Below, one piece after another: positions 30,501 through 38,334 of a stretch of 64,000 nucleotides of DNA. Source of the stretch: Celeribacter baekdonensis B30 (lineage in GTDB: Bacteria; Pseudomonadota; Alphaproteobacteria; Rhodobacterales; Rhodobacteraceae); the NCBI RefSeq assembly GCF_000299875.1, contig NZ_AMRK01000002.1:124001-188000 (forward strand), in the 5' to 3' direction. The translations under genes and the position numbers were made by a program. The stretch's first letter is position 1. Every line of letters begins with the position of its first letter. The notes beneath the pieces are model-generated. The model worked only from the letters and a program-made list of their open reading frames with translations. It did not search any database and was not told where the DNA came from.

Positions 30501-30972
30501 CCGCCACGATCAATTCGGTCCGGTGCGCACTCTGCCAACGAAAAACTTTTTCTACGGCATGGAAATGGGCGAAGAGATTTCGGTGTCGATTGATCCCGGC
30601 GTGACCTTGGAAATCCGCTGTCAGGCGTTGGGCGAGCCGGATGAAAAGGGCGAGGTCAAACTGTTCTTTGAACTGAACGGCCAGCCGCGCACCGTGCGCG
30701 TCAAAGACCGCTCCGCCGCCTCCACCACCACCGCGCGACCCAAGGCCGAACTTGGCAACCCCAAACACATCGGCGCGCCGATGCCGGGAGTTGTGGCCAC
30801 TGTGGCCGTGGTCGCGGGACAAAAGGTCAAAAAGGGCGATGTGCTCCTGACCATCGAGGCGATGAAAATGGAGACCTCGATCAATGCCGACCAAGACGGC
30901 GTGATCAAGGCGGTCAATGTCAGCCCGGCAAGCCAGATCGACGCCAAGGATTTACTGGTCGAATTCGAATAA
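27529..30972 (+). CDS. pyc: Pyruvate carboxylase
   Basis: A biotin enzyme that carboxylates pyruvate to oxaloacetate with ATP and bicarbonate, refilling the TCA cycle. The 1147 residues are the single-chain form. Domains: biotin carboxylase (about 1-455, with the KASWGGGGRGM ATP loop and EVNPRVQVEHTVTEE), carboxyltransferase (about 530-810, with DTTMRDGHQSLLATR and HFHTHDTSG), the PYC tetramerisation part, and a C-terminal biotinyl domain with EAMKMET, biotin on Lys1113. GGGGAG lies before the ATG. A terminator follows. Confidence 0.98.
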   Translation: MANFKKVLIANRGEIAIRVMRAANEMGKRTVAIYAEEDKLSLHRFKADEAYKIGEGMGPVAAYLSIEEIIRVAKLSGADAIHPGYGLLSENPDFVDACTEAGITFIGPKAKTMRQLGDKASARKVAIKAGVPVIPATDVLGDDWDAIRKEATEIGFPLMLKASWGGGGRGMRPIMNAEELEEKVKEGRREAVSAFGNGEGYLEKMIIRARHVEVQILGDSQGNIYHLYERDCSVQRRNQKVVERAPAPYLSETQREEICNLGKRICEHVNYECAGTVEFLMDMDTGKFYFIEVNPRVQVEHTVTEEVTGIDIVRAQILIAEGKSLVEATGVASQYDVKLDGHALQCRVTTEDPTNNFIPDYGRITTYRSATGMGIRLDGGTAYSGAVITRYYDSLLTKVTAWAPTPEAAIARMDRALREFRIRGVSTNIAFVENLLKHPIFLGNEYTTKFIDETPSLFDFKPRRDRATKILTYLSEITVNGHPETLGRAKPAADARQPVIPALRVETPVPGTRQLLDEKGPQAVADWMLAQPQLLITDTTMRDGHQSLLATRMRSIDMINAAPAYAANLPGLFSVECWGGATFDVAYRFLQECPWQRLRDIREKMPNLMTQMLLRASNGVGYTNYPDNVVQSFVKQAAETGVDVFRVFDSLNWVENMRVAMDAVIESGKVCEGTICYTGDLFDPARAKYDLKYYVQMGKDLKAAGAHVLGLKDMAGLLKPAQARVLVKALKEEVGLPIHFHTHDTSGAAAATILAAADAGVDAIDAAMDAFSGGTSQACLGSIVEATRFTERDTGLDISAIRELSNYWEAVRGQYAAFESGLKAPASEVYLHEMPGGQFTNLKAQARSLGLEEKWHEVAQAYADVNMMFGDIVKVTPSSKVVGDMALMMVSQGLTRAQVEDPKHDVAFPESVIDMMRGNLGQPPKGFPDAILKKVLGKEKPNLERPGKHLPPVDIEATRAELAAKFEDCVIDDEDLNGYLMYPKVFTDYMDRHDQFGPVRTLPTKNFFYGMEMGEEISVSIDPGVTLEIRCQALGEPDEKGEVKLFFELNGQPRTVRVKDRSAASTTTARPKAELGNPKHIGAPMPGVVATVAVVAGQKVKKGDVLLTIEAMKMETSINADQDGVIKAVNVSPASQIDAKDLLVEFE

Positions 30973-30990
30973 GTCTCTGAAACCCCATTT

Positions 30991-31017
30991 AAAAGCCCCG
31001 CTCCGGCGGGGCTTTTT
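30991..31017. terminator. Rho-independent terminator between pyc and the convergent BenE gene
   Basis: AAAAGCCCCGC, loop TCCG, GCGGGGCTTTT, then T: a perfect stem with A- and T-runs on both sides. It can work for both strands and touches the stop of the BenE gene. Confidence 0.9.
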
Positions 31018-32183
31018 CATGCGCGGGTGCTGCGTCGGGTCAAAGCCAGAGAGGTCAAAGCCCCAAACAGCAACGCCCAAACCGGCGCCCCAATGCTCAT
31101 GAAACTGATGCCTGAGACGGTGGTCATAAAGGTCACCAAAGCGGCGTCACGATGCGCGGGCGCGGCCAGAGCCGCACTCAGGCTTGCACTGATCGTGTTC
31201 AAAAGCGCGAGCCCGGCGATGGTGACAACAAGCGCTTTTGGCGCGATGACAAACAGGCTGATCACCGCCGCGCCCATCAGGCCGACCATGCAATAAAGCA
31301 CGCCGGTGACCATCGCCGCTTTCCACCGGGTTGCGGGATTGTCGTCCGCCTCAGGCCCGGCACAAATTGCCGCCGTGATCGCCGCCAGGTTAAAGGCATA
31401 GCCGCCAAACGGCGCGAGGATGAGCGTGGTCAGCCCGGTCACTGTGATGGCGGAGGACACCGGCAACGCGTAGCCCGCCGCCTTCATCGTGACGACGCCG
31501 GGCATGTTTTGCGAGCTCATGGTGACGATATAAAGTGGCACGCCAATGCCAATCAGCGCCGAGGGCGAGAAGGACGGCAGGGTAAACACCGGCATGGCAA
31601 AGGAGAATTCAAACGCGGTGTCGGTGACAAACGCGCTGGTGAGGGCACAAAACACGATCCCCGCCAAAAGCACCGAGGGAATGGCAAACCGCGCAAACCA
31701 GCGCCGCCCGGCCAGATAGACCGCACACATCAGCACCACCAACGGCAGGTTCTCCTCCATCGACGAAAACACCCCAAGCCCAAAGCGAAACAGGATGCCC
31801 GCCAACATGGCGCTGCCGATGGCTTCGGGGATGAGATGCGCGACTTTTTCGAACCATCCGGTGAGACCCGTCAGGGTCAAAAGCGCGCCACAAAACAGAA
31901 AGGCGCCGATGGCCTCCTCGACGCGCACCCCTTGCAGGCTGAGCACCAAAAGTGCTGCGCCCGGAGTGGACCATGCGGTCAGGATCGGCATCCGGTAGCG
32001 CAGGGTGAGGATCAGGGTCGAGAGGCCCATGCCCAGCCCCAGCGCCAACATCCAACTGCTGGCCTGCGCATGGCTGAGGCCCAAAACATCAATGGCCTGA
32101 AAGATGATCGCGACGCTGCTGGTGTAGCCCAAAAGCACGGCAATGGCGCCGGAAACGAGGTGGGAGAGTTTCAATCCTGACAT
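31017..32183 (-). CDS. BenE-family transporter (benzoate/H+ symporter type)
   Basis: 388 residues, about 11-12 hydrophobic helices, the BenE fold (related to SLC26/UraA). Family marks: GYTSSVAIIFQA near the start, LTAWSTPGAALL, SQNMPG and FGGYAFNLAAITAAIC. Proven BenE takes up benzoate, but no benzoate-degradation genes are nearby, so the substrate is open. It is divergent from an XRE-cupin regulator, its probable controller. Confidence 0.9.
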   Translation of the reverse strand: MSGLKLSHLVSGAIAVLLGYTSSVAIIFQAIDVLGLSHAQASSWMLALGLGMGLSTLILTLRYRMPILTAWSTPGAALLVLSLQGVRVEEAIGAFLFCGALLTLTGLTGWFEKVAHLIPEAIGSAMLAGILFRFGLGVFSSMEENLPLVVLMCAVYLAGRRWFARFAIPSVLLAGIVFCALTSAFVTDTAFEFSFAMPVFTLPSFSPSALIGIGVPLYIVTMSSQNMPGVVTMKAAGYALPVSSAITVTGLTTLILAPFGGYAFNLAAITAAICAGPEADDNPATRWKAAMVTGVLYCMVGLMGAAVISLFVIAPKALVVTIAGLALLNTISASLSAALAAPAHRDAALVTFMTTVSGISFMSIGAPVWALLFGALTSLALTRRSTRA

Positions 32184-32255
32184 GGGTATCGTGCCTTTGA
32201 CCGGGAGTTTTGCGGCGGGCTTGCGTCGGGGACTGCATCGCCGTATTGTGGACGC

Positions 32256-32281
32256 TATAGCGCACGAGCGTTATAGCGCAC
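32256..32281. promoter_or_regulatory. Direct repeats in the BenE / XRE-cupin intergenic region
   Basis: TATAGCGCAC occurs at 32256-32265 and 32272-32281, 16 bp apart. The longer match is TATAGCGCACRAGC, and the first copy lies within the short palindrome GCTATAGC. Two same-face sites in a 126-bp divergent gap suggest an operator for the XRE-cupin regulator. Confidence 0.5.
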
Positions 32282-32309
32282 AAGCCCTTTGAAAGCCCTG
32301 CCACACAAA

Positions 32310-32885
32310 ATGTCCAATGCCCCCTCCGCCCTGCCCATCCAACTCAACCTCAAATCTATCCGCACCGAGGCCGGCCTCAGCCTATCGCAGGCGGCGGAGC
32401 GGACCGGGGTGAGCAAGGCGATGTTGGGACAGATCGAGCGCGGCGAATCTTCACCAACGCTGGCGACATTGTGGAAACTGGCCAAGGGGTTTCACCTGCC
32501 GCTCACCGCCCTGATCGAGGACCGGGTGACGCCCACAACCGCCCGCACAGGACCGCGCCCCCGACCTGAGGTGCGGTTTGCCGAGAGCATCAGCTTTCAC
32601 CCGATTTTTGCCTTTGACCCGATCTTTGGCTCAGAGACATTCTTGATCCGGTTGGAGCCGGGGCAAACCCATGTGTCTCAGCCGCATGACAGCGGTGTGG
32701 TCGAGGATATTTTCGTCACCAAAGGCGAGATCGAGCTTATGCTGACAGGGGAATGGACCCGCTATGGCGAGGGCGACGCGGTGCGATTTGCCGCCGATCA
32801 ACCGCACAACTATCGCAACCCAACCAAACAGCCCGCGCAGTTTCACAACACGTTGCACTATGCGCGCACGCGTGCGTCCCTTTAG
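32310..32885 (+). CDS. XRE-family regulator with C-terminal cupin
   Basis: 191 residues: HTH (about 11-65; LSLSQAAERTGVSKAMLGQIERGESSP) followed by a cupin domain (about 100-185; QPHDSGVVEDIFVTKGEIELML). Such regulators sense small molecules and often control a neighbouring transporter. The ATG at 32310 is preferred over a TTG at 32289; no strong ribosome site is seen. Its TAG stop overlaps the TAA stop of the convergent flavoprotein gene. Confidence 0.88.
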   Translation: MSNAPSALPIQLNLKSIRTEAGLSLSQAAERTGVSKAMLGQIERGESSPTLATLWKLAKGFHLPLTALIEDRVTPTTARTGPRPRPEVRFAESISFHPIFAFDPIFGSETFLIRLEPGQTHVSQPHDSGVVEDIFVTKGEIELMLTGEWTRYGEGDAVRFAADQPHNYRNPTKQPAQFHNTLHYARTRASL

Positions 32886-34015
32886 CGGCGATAAGCGCGC
32901 AAATAATGCCATTCGAAATAGCGTTTGGCCCAATGAAACACCCGACAGCTTGGCAGGGTGATCGCGCGTTTTTCATTGCGAAACACAAGGATGCCCTTGT
33001 TGACGGAATCGACAATACACACAAGTTCGGCCTTGAAATCATGGCTGGCTTCGCGCCCGGCCAACACATCACCGATATTGGCCACCGCGGCCTCGGCCTG
33101 CAAATCCGCCTGATGCGCCTGCTTGGCCAACCACGACGGCCCCGGATAAGAGCCCGTGTCGCCCACCACATAGGTGTCGGGCCACCCGACCACGCGGCAT
33201 TTTTCATCGGCTTGAATAAACCCGCCCTCTGAGCGCGGCAGATCGGTGTTATCCAGCCATGTCGGCCCGGTCAGCCCGGACATGAACAGCACCAGATCGG
33301 CGAGGATCTCTTCGCGTTCGGTCACCACCTTATCCGCCTCAATGCGGATGGGTTTTGCGCCGATATGGATCGAAACATCGCGTTTGCGCATCTCGTTCAA
33401 AAGGCCTTCGACGGCGCGATCCCCCAGCCGTTGACCGGGGCGATCCGAGCCGTTGAAAAACACCAGTTTAAACCGGTCACGCCGCCCCTGTTGCCGCAGC
33501 ATCGTATCGATACCAAAGAGGAATTCAAACATCGGCCCGCCGCGCACCGCCTGCGGCTCTTTCGGGTTGGTGCCAAAGCCCAGCGCGATGGTGCCGCCGG
33601 CCATATCGCGGATGCGGTCGTGGATGATCTGGCCGTTGATCGCCCCTTCGCAGGGGATGATCGCGTGTTCGGCCAGTCCGGGGAGCTTTTTGAGATACCG
33701 CCCACCGGTGGCGATGATCAGATGATCATTGGTCAAAGTGCCCGTATCGGTTTCAACCCTGCGGCCATTGTCAGACACGGAGACCACGCGGCCCTCATGC
33801 CAATCGACCCGCTCGCGGACAAAGAATCGCGACAGATCGACGTCGATGTCTTTGGCGGTGCGAATGCCGGAGGGCATCCAGATCAGACTGGGCAAATAGG
33901 TGAGGTGGGGGTTGGGCGAGACGACGGTGATACGCGCGTCTATCTTGGCCTTGCGAATCTCACGCACGGCGGTAAGCGCGCCAAAACCGCTGCCAAGGAT
34001 CATGATATGGGTCAT
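32882..34015 (-). CDS. SQR-like FAD-dependent pyridine nucleotide-disulfide oxidoreductase
   Basis: 377 residues. N-terminal FAD loop GSGFGALTAVREIRK, the central TLTNDHLIIATGG segment and the late YVVGDTG typical of sulfide:quinone reductase, flavocytochrome c sulfide dehydrogenase and NDH-2 relatives. Cysteines are present in IIPCEGAI and ELVCIVDS, but the third cysteine of canonical SQR is not evident, so the substrate is uncertain. GGAGG precedes the ATG. A possible FNR box lies about 112-125 bp upstream. Confidence 0.8.
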   Translation of the reverse strand: MTHIMILGSGFGALTAVREIRKAKIDARITVVSPNPHLTYLPSLIWMPSGIRTAKDIDVDLSRFFVRERVDWHEGRVVSVSDNGRRVETDTGTLTNDHLIIATGGRYLKKLPGLAEHAIIPCEGAINGQIIHDRIRDMAGGTIALGFGTNPKEPQAVRGGPMFEFLFGIDTMLRQQGRRDRFKLVFFNGSDRPGQRLGDRAVEGLLNEMRKRDVSIHIGAKPIRIEADKVVTEREEILADLVLFMSGLTGPTWLDNTDLPRSEGGFIQADEKCRVVGWPDTYVVGDTGSYPGPSWLAKQAHQADLQAEAAVANIGDVLAGREASHDFKAELVCIVDSVNKGILVFRNEKRAITLPSCRVFHWAKRYFEWHYLRAYRR

Positions 34016-34126
34016 TTACGGCCTCCGGGGGCCATCCCCGCATAGCTCTTGGGCAAGCCGTGGCGAACATGGCGCATAGGTGTTCAGATTCATCACGGAC
34101 ATGCACGGGATCGGCCCGTGCTGTCT

Positions 34127-34140
34127 TTAATCCAAATCAA
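34127..34140. promoter_or_regulatory. Possible FNR/FnrL box upstream of the SQR-like gene
   Basis: TTAAT-CCAA-ATCAA differs in one base from the FNR consensus TTGAT-N4-ATCAA. The neighbouring inverted repeat GCACGGG/CCCGTGC (34103-34121) lies between it and the gene. The rest of the 313-bp gap shows nothing else. Confidence 0.4.
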
Positions 34141-34328
34141 AGATATATTTTAAAAATACCAAATACACTGCGGCAGAATGCCCCCGCATCTGACGCCGCT
34201 GCCCTCTGTGCCCTTCCCCATTGGCCAAACAGCCGCAAATCGACGCAAATCGAAAAAATCCGACCAAAGGCCCATTTTCCTCTTGCAGCTTCGGGCGGGA
34301 TTTCATATCTCACGCCTCACCCAAGGAA

Positions 34329-34403
34329 GCGGGCGTAGCTCAGGGGTAGAGCATAACCTTGCCAAGGTTAGGGTCGGGCGTTCGAATCGCCTCGCCCGCT
34401 CCA
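34329..34403 (+). tRNA. tRNA-Gly (GCC), copy 1
   Basis: A complete cloverleaf of 75 bases including an encoded CCA. The acceptor is GCGGGCG/CGCCCGC, the anticodon loop TTGCCAA (anticodon GCC), and the T-stem GGGCG/CGCCT. A second copy lies 88 bp downstream. Confidence 0.96.
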
Positions 34404-34491
34404 ACTTCTCCTAGCGGAGAAGGGAATTTCCCTCCGGTCCCAGATCGGAACCCCAAGGGAAACGTCAGACCCACGTTACGGGACACGCCGA

Positions 34492-34566
34492 GCGGGCGTA
34501 GCTCAGGGGTAGAGCATAACCTTGCCAAGGTTAGGGTCGAGAGTTCGAATCTCTTCGCCCGCTCCA
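34492..34566 (+). tRNA. tRNA-Gly (GCC), copy 2
   Basis: Identical to copy 1 except in the T-stem (GAGAG/CTCTT instead of GGGCG/CGCCT) and its flank; CCA is encoded. The spacer between the copies starts with a hairpin, CTTCTCC-TAGC-GGAGAAG, which could guide processing of a joint transcript. Confidence 0.96.
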
Positions 34567-34648
34567 ATTCTCTCACACCATCTCCTTGATGGAACAGGTG
34601 ATGCCGGGTCCATCGGGGATCGACGAAAGTCTCGGCGCATGTCCGATG

Positions 34649-35218
34649 TTAAGGCATCGGTTCTGAAAGCACGCTTTGTGCCTGCTGCTGACGGCGGCGA
34701 CGCAATGGAGCGATCATCGGAGCCGCTGGCGCGACCGTCTTTGAGGCGGAGGACTCAGACAGGGCCAGACAACTGTCGCTCAACTCACAAGACGCGCAAA
34801 TCTGCGGAACGCTTTGGCGCAACAGGTCACATGTGTCCTGCGGTTTGCGCAGGATTTCTTCGGCGATGGTGACCAGATCACGAACCGGCGTCTCGACCCC
34901 AAGCACACAGCGCAAACTGGCCAGACGGGCAAAAAGGCCGCTTTCGATTTCGATGTCCTTATATGCGCCCTCCTGATGGCCCGCGATCAGGATCGAACAA
35001 ATGTTGGGTTGGTGAAATTCCGCCATCAAAGCAACGGCAAGGCCGCTTTCGTGCCCAACCACCAAATCGAAAATAAGCATATCAAAGGATTCAGCGCGCA
35101 AATAGTCCATGGCCGCTTCGGAAGAACGAGCACGCCGAACAGTATGGTCATTTTGACCAAACGCGACCTGCCAGCGCGCTGTTGTTTCAATGTTACCATG
35201 CCAGACAAGCACACGCAT
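34649..35218 (-). CDS. Degenerate receiver-like protein with C-terminal cysteine cluster
   Basis: 189 residues from MRVLVWHGNIE. The first ~115 look like a CheY-type receiver: Asp51 sits in the FDMLIFDLVVG strand end where phosphorylation normally occurs. The acidic pair expected after strand 1 is replaced by WHGN, so phosphotransfer may be lost. The C-terminal part has Cys130, Cys141, Cys144 and Cys150, possibly a metal site, and ends in a basic, Gln-rich tail. Function unknown. Start 35218 has GGTGG upstream; 35230 is an alternative. Confidence 0.6.
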   Translation of the reverse strand: MRVLVWHGNIETTARWQVAFGQNDHTVRRARSSEAAMDYLRAESFDMLIFDLVVGHESGLAVALMAEFHQPNICSILIAGHQEGAYKDIEIESGLFARLASLRCVLGVETPVRDLVTIAEEILRKPQDTCDLLRQSVPQICASCELSDSCLALSESSASKTVAPAAPMIAPLRRRRQQQAQSVLSEPMP

Positions 35219-35535
35219 GTGGGCCACCATTTGCTATCAACCCCTTCATGAAACGGGATTATGCTTAACAAAGTCCTAATAACGTCTCAACTTTTTGGAA
35301 ACCTTTTGTGACCGGGCCACACAGGCAACACCTGTCCCAAACGTGCCAAGTTCCATATCTGCAGCACATTTTCGGACAGCGCCCCCCTGAACCGCGCCCA
35401 TGTCGGCGAGAACGACAATTTACTTCCCGATTTCAAGCTCTTTGATCGTCAGTCCGGGACAGGCATGGCACAGGCCATCTTGGCAAAACGCCAAAGGCGG
35501 GCCTATAAGGGGCGCGAACAGAACATGAGGCCCCC
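35219..35535. other. Intergenic region before hisB
   Basis: 317 bp between the divergent receiver-like gene and hisB. Apart from the hisB promoter candidate, nothing distinctive is visible. Confidence 0.5.
35480..35509 (+). promoter_or_regulatory. Candidate sigma-70 promoter of hisB
   Basis: TTGGCA (35480-35485), an 18-bp spacer, then TATAAG (35504-35509); the ATG of hisB is at 35536. The -35 box is part of a small dyad TTGGC-AAAAC-GCCAA. Confidence 0.5.
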
Positions 35536-36123
35536 ATGCGCCAAGCGACCATCACCCGCAACACGGCGGAAACCAAGATCACGGTTGAGATCAACCTCGA
35601 CGGGACCGGTGTCTATGACAACCAAACCGGCGTGGGCTTTTTTGACCATATGCTCGATCAACTGTCGCGGCATTCGCTGATCGACATGACGATCCGCGCC
35701 AAGGGTGACACTCATATTGACGATCACCACACAGTCGAGGACACGGGCATCGCCATCGGTCAGGCTTTGGTCAAAGCGGTTGGCGACAAAAAGGGCATTT
35801 GCCGCTATGGCCACTTTGCTCTGGCGATGGACGACACCCAGGTGTCCACCGCGCTGGACCTGTCGGCGCGGCCATTTTTGGTCTGGAACGTCGATTTCCC
35901 GACCGCCAAAATCGGCACGTTTGACACCGAGCTTGTGCGCGAATTCTTTCAGGCGCTCTCCACCCATGGCGGCATCACCTTGCACGTCGATCTGGTACAC
36001 GGGATCAATTCGCACCACATCGCGGAAGCCGCGTTTAAATCCGTTGCCCGCGCTTTGCGCATGGCGGTCGAGATCGACCCGCGGATGGCGGATAGCCTGC
36101 CCTCCACAAAAGGTGCACTTTAA
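35536..36123 (+). CDS. hisB: Imidazoleglycerol-phosphate dehydratase HisB
   Basis: Catalyses dehydration of imidazole glycerol phosphate, a late step of histidine synthesis. The 195 residues are the monofunctional form. Metal-binding motifs: [10 protein letters not shown]-like DHHTVED and the second [10 protein letters not shown], plus [12 protein letters not shown] near the N-terminus. It opens the his operon, with hisH 42 bp downstream. Confidence 0.97.
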   Translation: MRQATITRNTAETKITVEINLDGTGVYDNQTGVGFFDHMLDQLSRHSLIDMTIRAKGDTHIDDHHTVEDTGIAIGQALVKAVGDKKGICRYGHFALAMDDTQVSTALDLSARPFLVWNVDFPTAKIGTFDTELVREFFQALSTHGGITLHVDLVHGINSHHIAEAAFKSVARALRMAVEIDPRMADSLPSTKGAL

Positions 36124-36165
36124 CACGCGCGCCCTCCCCGTCCCTCTTTCAGGACAGCCAAAGAT

Positions 36166-36804
36166 ATGCTCACAGCCCTCGTTGACTACAACAGCGGAAA
36201 TTTGCACTCCGCCCACAAAGCCTTTGAACGCATGGCGCGCGAACGTGGAGCGGGCACCATCGTTGTGACCTCTGAACCCGATGTGGTGGCCAAGGCCGAC
36301 CGCATCGTGTTGCCCGGCGATGGCGCGTTTCCGGCCTGCAAAAACCACCTGTTCACCTATTCCGGTCTGTTTGAAGCGATTGAGGAGGCCGTGGTGCAAA
36401 AGGGCCGCCCCTTTATGGGGATTTGCATCGGGATGCAGATGATGGCGTCTTGGGGCCGCGAATATGAGGACACCACGGGCTTTGACTGGATTCCCGGCGA
36501 GGTGGTGAAAATCACCCCCTCCGATCCGGCCTTGAAGGTGCCGCATATGGGCTGGAACGATCTGGTGGTCGATCACCCTCACCCGGTGCTGGACGGCGTG
36601 GACAGTGGCGATCACGCCTATTTCGTCCACTCCTACCACTTCAAAGTCACGAATCCGGTACATCGCCTCGCCCATGTCGATTACGCTGGCGACATCACCG
36701 CCATTGTCGGACGCGACAATATGATCGGCTGTCAGTTCCACCCGGAAAAAAGCCAGCGTGCGGGGCTACGCATTGTGTCGAATTTCCTCGGCTGGGTGCC
36801 GTAA
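36166..36804 (+). CDS. hisH: Imidazole glycerol phosphate synthase, glutamine amidotransferase subunit HisH
   Basis: HisH releases ammonia from glutamine and feeds it to HisF. 212 residues; the nucleophile is Cys87 in GICIGMQ, and the catalytic His/Glu are in CQFHPEKS near residue 192. AGGACAG lies upstream of the ATG. Its partner hisF is 3.5 kb further on in the same direction. Confidence 0.97.
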   Translation: MLTALVDYNSGNLHSAHKAFERMARERGAGTIVVTSEPDVVAKADRIVLPGDGAFPACKNHLFTYSGLFEAIEEAVVQKGRPFMGICIGMQMMASWGREYEDTTGFDWIPGEVVKITPSDPALKVPHMGWNDLVVDHPHPVLDGVDSGDHAYFVHSYHFKVTNPVHRLAHVDYAGDITAIVGRDNMIGCQFHPEKSQRAGLRIVSNFLGWVP

Positions 36805-36835
36805 AGGTGAGTATTTAGATCACGATAAAGACAAA

Positions 36836-36867
36836 AGGGGCCGCTCCGAGATCATCGGGCGGCCCTT
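36836..36867. terminator. Terminator-like hairpin after hisH
   Basis: GGGCCGC (36838-36844) pairs with GCGGCCC (36859-36865), flanked by AAAA and TT. It lies between convergent hisH and the monooxygenase gene, so it may serve both strands, and it would separate hisBH from the rest of the his genes. Confidence 0.55.
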
Positions 36868-36872
36868 GTCCT

Positions 36873-37199
36873 TCAAGGCTGCGGCGCTTGCACGCGATCG
36901 TCTTTGCCATAGTCGCGCAGCACATGGGCCACGCGCAGCCGGTAGCCATCAAACACACCGTTGCGTCCTGCGCTCTGAGCCGCTTGGTGATCGGACACCG
37001 CTCGCCAGCGCGCCACCGCCGCCTCGTCGGTGAAAAACGACAGCGACAACAGCTTTAACGGATCGGTCAGGCTTTGAAACCGCTCAACGGAGATAAACCC
37101 CTCGATCTGTTCCAACTGAGGGCGCAGCGCGGCGGCGTGATCGAGGTAAAGTGCCTCTCGCCCCGCAGCAGGATAGACCTCAAAGATCACCGCGATCAT
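36873..37199 (-). CDS. Antibiotic biosynthesis monooxygenase (ABM) domain protein
   Basis: 108 residues of the dimeric alpha/beta-barrel type: MIAVIFEVYPAAGREALYLDHAAALRPQL, then GFISVERFQS and LLSLSFFTDEAAVARWR. Members are cofactor-free oxygenases or small stress enzymes; the substrate is unknown. AGGAG lies seven bases before the ATG, whose A is also the last base of the upstream TGA stop. It forms an operon with the NIPSNAP gene. Confidence 0.82.
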   Translation of the reverse strand: MIAVIFEVYPAAGREALYLDHAAALRPQLEQIEGFISVERFQSLTDPLKLLSLSFFTDEAAVARWRAVSDHQAAQSAGRNGVFDGYRLRVAHVLRDYGKDDRVQAPQP

Positions 37200-37534
37200 C
37201 ACAGCTCTCCTGATGTGGACAGGGCATGAGGCGCGGAGGCGAGGCGCAAAAATGTACGGTCCTCGGCGCGAATAAACCCTTCGCGCATGGCAAATTCGTA
37301 ATTCTCCCGTCCCAAAGGGTCCGCCGCCAAACGAGCGCGATACGCCTCATAGGCGGCAAGGCTCTCAAGAGAGTAGATGCCATAGGCCAGCGTTGCGGAG
37401 CCTTCATGCGGGGCAAAATAACCGATCAAATCAGCACCACAGCGCGGAATGCATTGCCCCCATTTGCGAGCATAGAGGTCAAACTGCGCGTGTTTGGTTG
37501 GCTCGATCTCATAGCGGATCACACAGGTCAGCAT
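37199..37534 (-). CDS. NIPSNAP-family protein
   Basis: 111 residues, another dimeric alpha/beta-barrel small protein: MLTCVIRYEIEPTKHAQFDLYARKW and GYFAPHEGSATLAYGIYSLESLAAYEAYRARLAADP, typical of NIPSNAP. AAGGA before ATG 37534 sets the start. It is coupled to the ABM gene by a one-base overlap and is divergent from an ArsR-type regulator. Confidence 0.85.
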   Translation of the reverse strand: MLTCVIRYEIEPTKHAQFDLYARKWGQCIPRCGADLIGYFAPHEGSATLAYGIYSLESLAAYEAYRARLAADPLGRENYEFAMREGFIRAEDRTFLRLASAPHALSTSGEL

Positions 37535-37591
37535 TTTACGTCCTTTCAATTTTCAAACCATCGCCCCTTGATACCGTGGGTGGGATTGGCA

Positions 37592-37615
37592 ATGCTTCGA
37601 TACGGATCGAAGCAT
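37592..37615. promoter_or_regulatory. Palindromic operator between NIPSNAP and ArsR-type genes
   Basis: ATGCTTCGAT, spacer ACGG, ATCGAAGCAT: a perfect 10-bp inverted repeat centred between the divergent genes. It is the best candidate site for the ArsR-type regulator. Confidence 0.75.
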
Positions 37616-37644
37616 TTGGTGCCGAAAAGGGATAGGTTGACCCG

Positions 37645-38334
37645 ATGAAAGAAGGCCCTGACATTTCCCATCTGGCGGCATTGATCGGAGATCCGGCGCG
37701 CGCCAATATGCTGACCGCCTTGATGTCGGGACAGGCGCTGACCGCGCGCGAATTGGCGATGGAAGCCGGGATCACCCCGCAAACCGCCTCGTCGCATCTG
37801 AAGAAATTGCAAGAGGGCCGATTGATCGCCCTGCGCCAACAGGGGCGGCACCGCTATTTCGCTTTGGCAGGGCCTGAGGTCAGTGCGGTGCTTGAAAGTT
37901 TGATGGGATTGGCCGGGGGCATGGGCCAAAGGCGCAGCCGGGTTGGCCCCAAAGACGCCTCACTTCGGCACGCGCGGGTCTGTTACAACCATCTGGCCGG
38001 GCAGCGCGGCGTACAAATGTATGACAGTCTTTTGCGCCAAGACATGCTTGTTCTTACGCCGAATGGGATCACTGTGAGCCCGGCGGGTGAGGCCTTTGTC
38101 AGTGCGCTGGGGGTCGATCTGGCGGGTTTGCGCACAGCCCGGCCGCTGTGTCGCGACTGCCTTGATTGGTCCGAACGCCGCTCACATTTGGGCGGGGCCT
38201 TGGGGCGGGCTTTGTTGGCGCAGATGGAAGCAAAAGGATGGGCGCGACGGTCCAAAGACAGCCGCGCCATTGTGTTTACCTCGGAAGGAAAGCGCCAGTT
38301 TGACCGCGCCTTCCCACCTCAGGGTCTTACTTGA
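37645..38334 (+). CDS. ArsR-family winged-helix regulator
   Basis: 229 residues. N-terminal winged helix (about 5-75): LTARELAMEAGITPQTASSHLKKLQEGRLIALRQQGRHRYFAL. The long C-terminal part contains RPLCRDCLDWSERRSHLGG, a conserved block of this longer ArsR subgroup. Its cysteines might sense metal or redox state, but this is inference. It probably represses itself and the NIPSNAP/ABM pair through the palindrome upstream. The 3' end overlaps the convergent DUF2147 gene by 8 bp. Confidence 0.88.
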   Translation: MKEGPDISHLAALIGDPARANMLTALMSGQALTARELAMEAGITPQTASSHLKKLQEGRLIALRQQGRHRYFALAGPEVSAVLESLMGLAGGMGQRRSRVGPKDASLRHARVCYNHLAGQRGVQMYDSLLRQDMLVLTPNGITVSPAGEAFVSALGVDLAGLRTARPLCRDCLDWSERRSHLGGALGRALLAQMEAKGWARRSKDSRAIVFTSEGKRQFDRAFPPQGLT

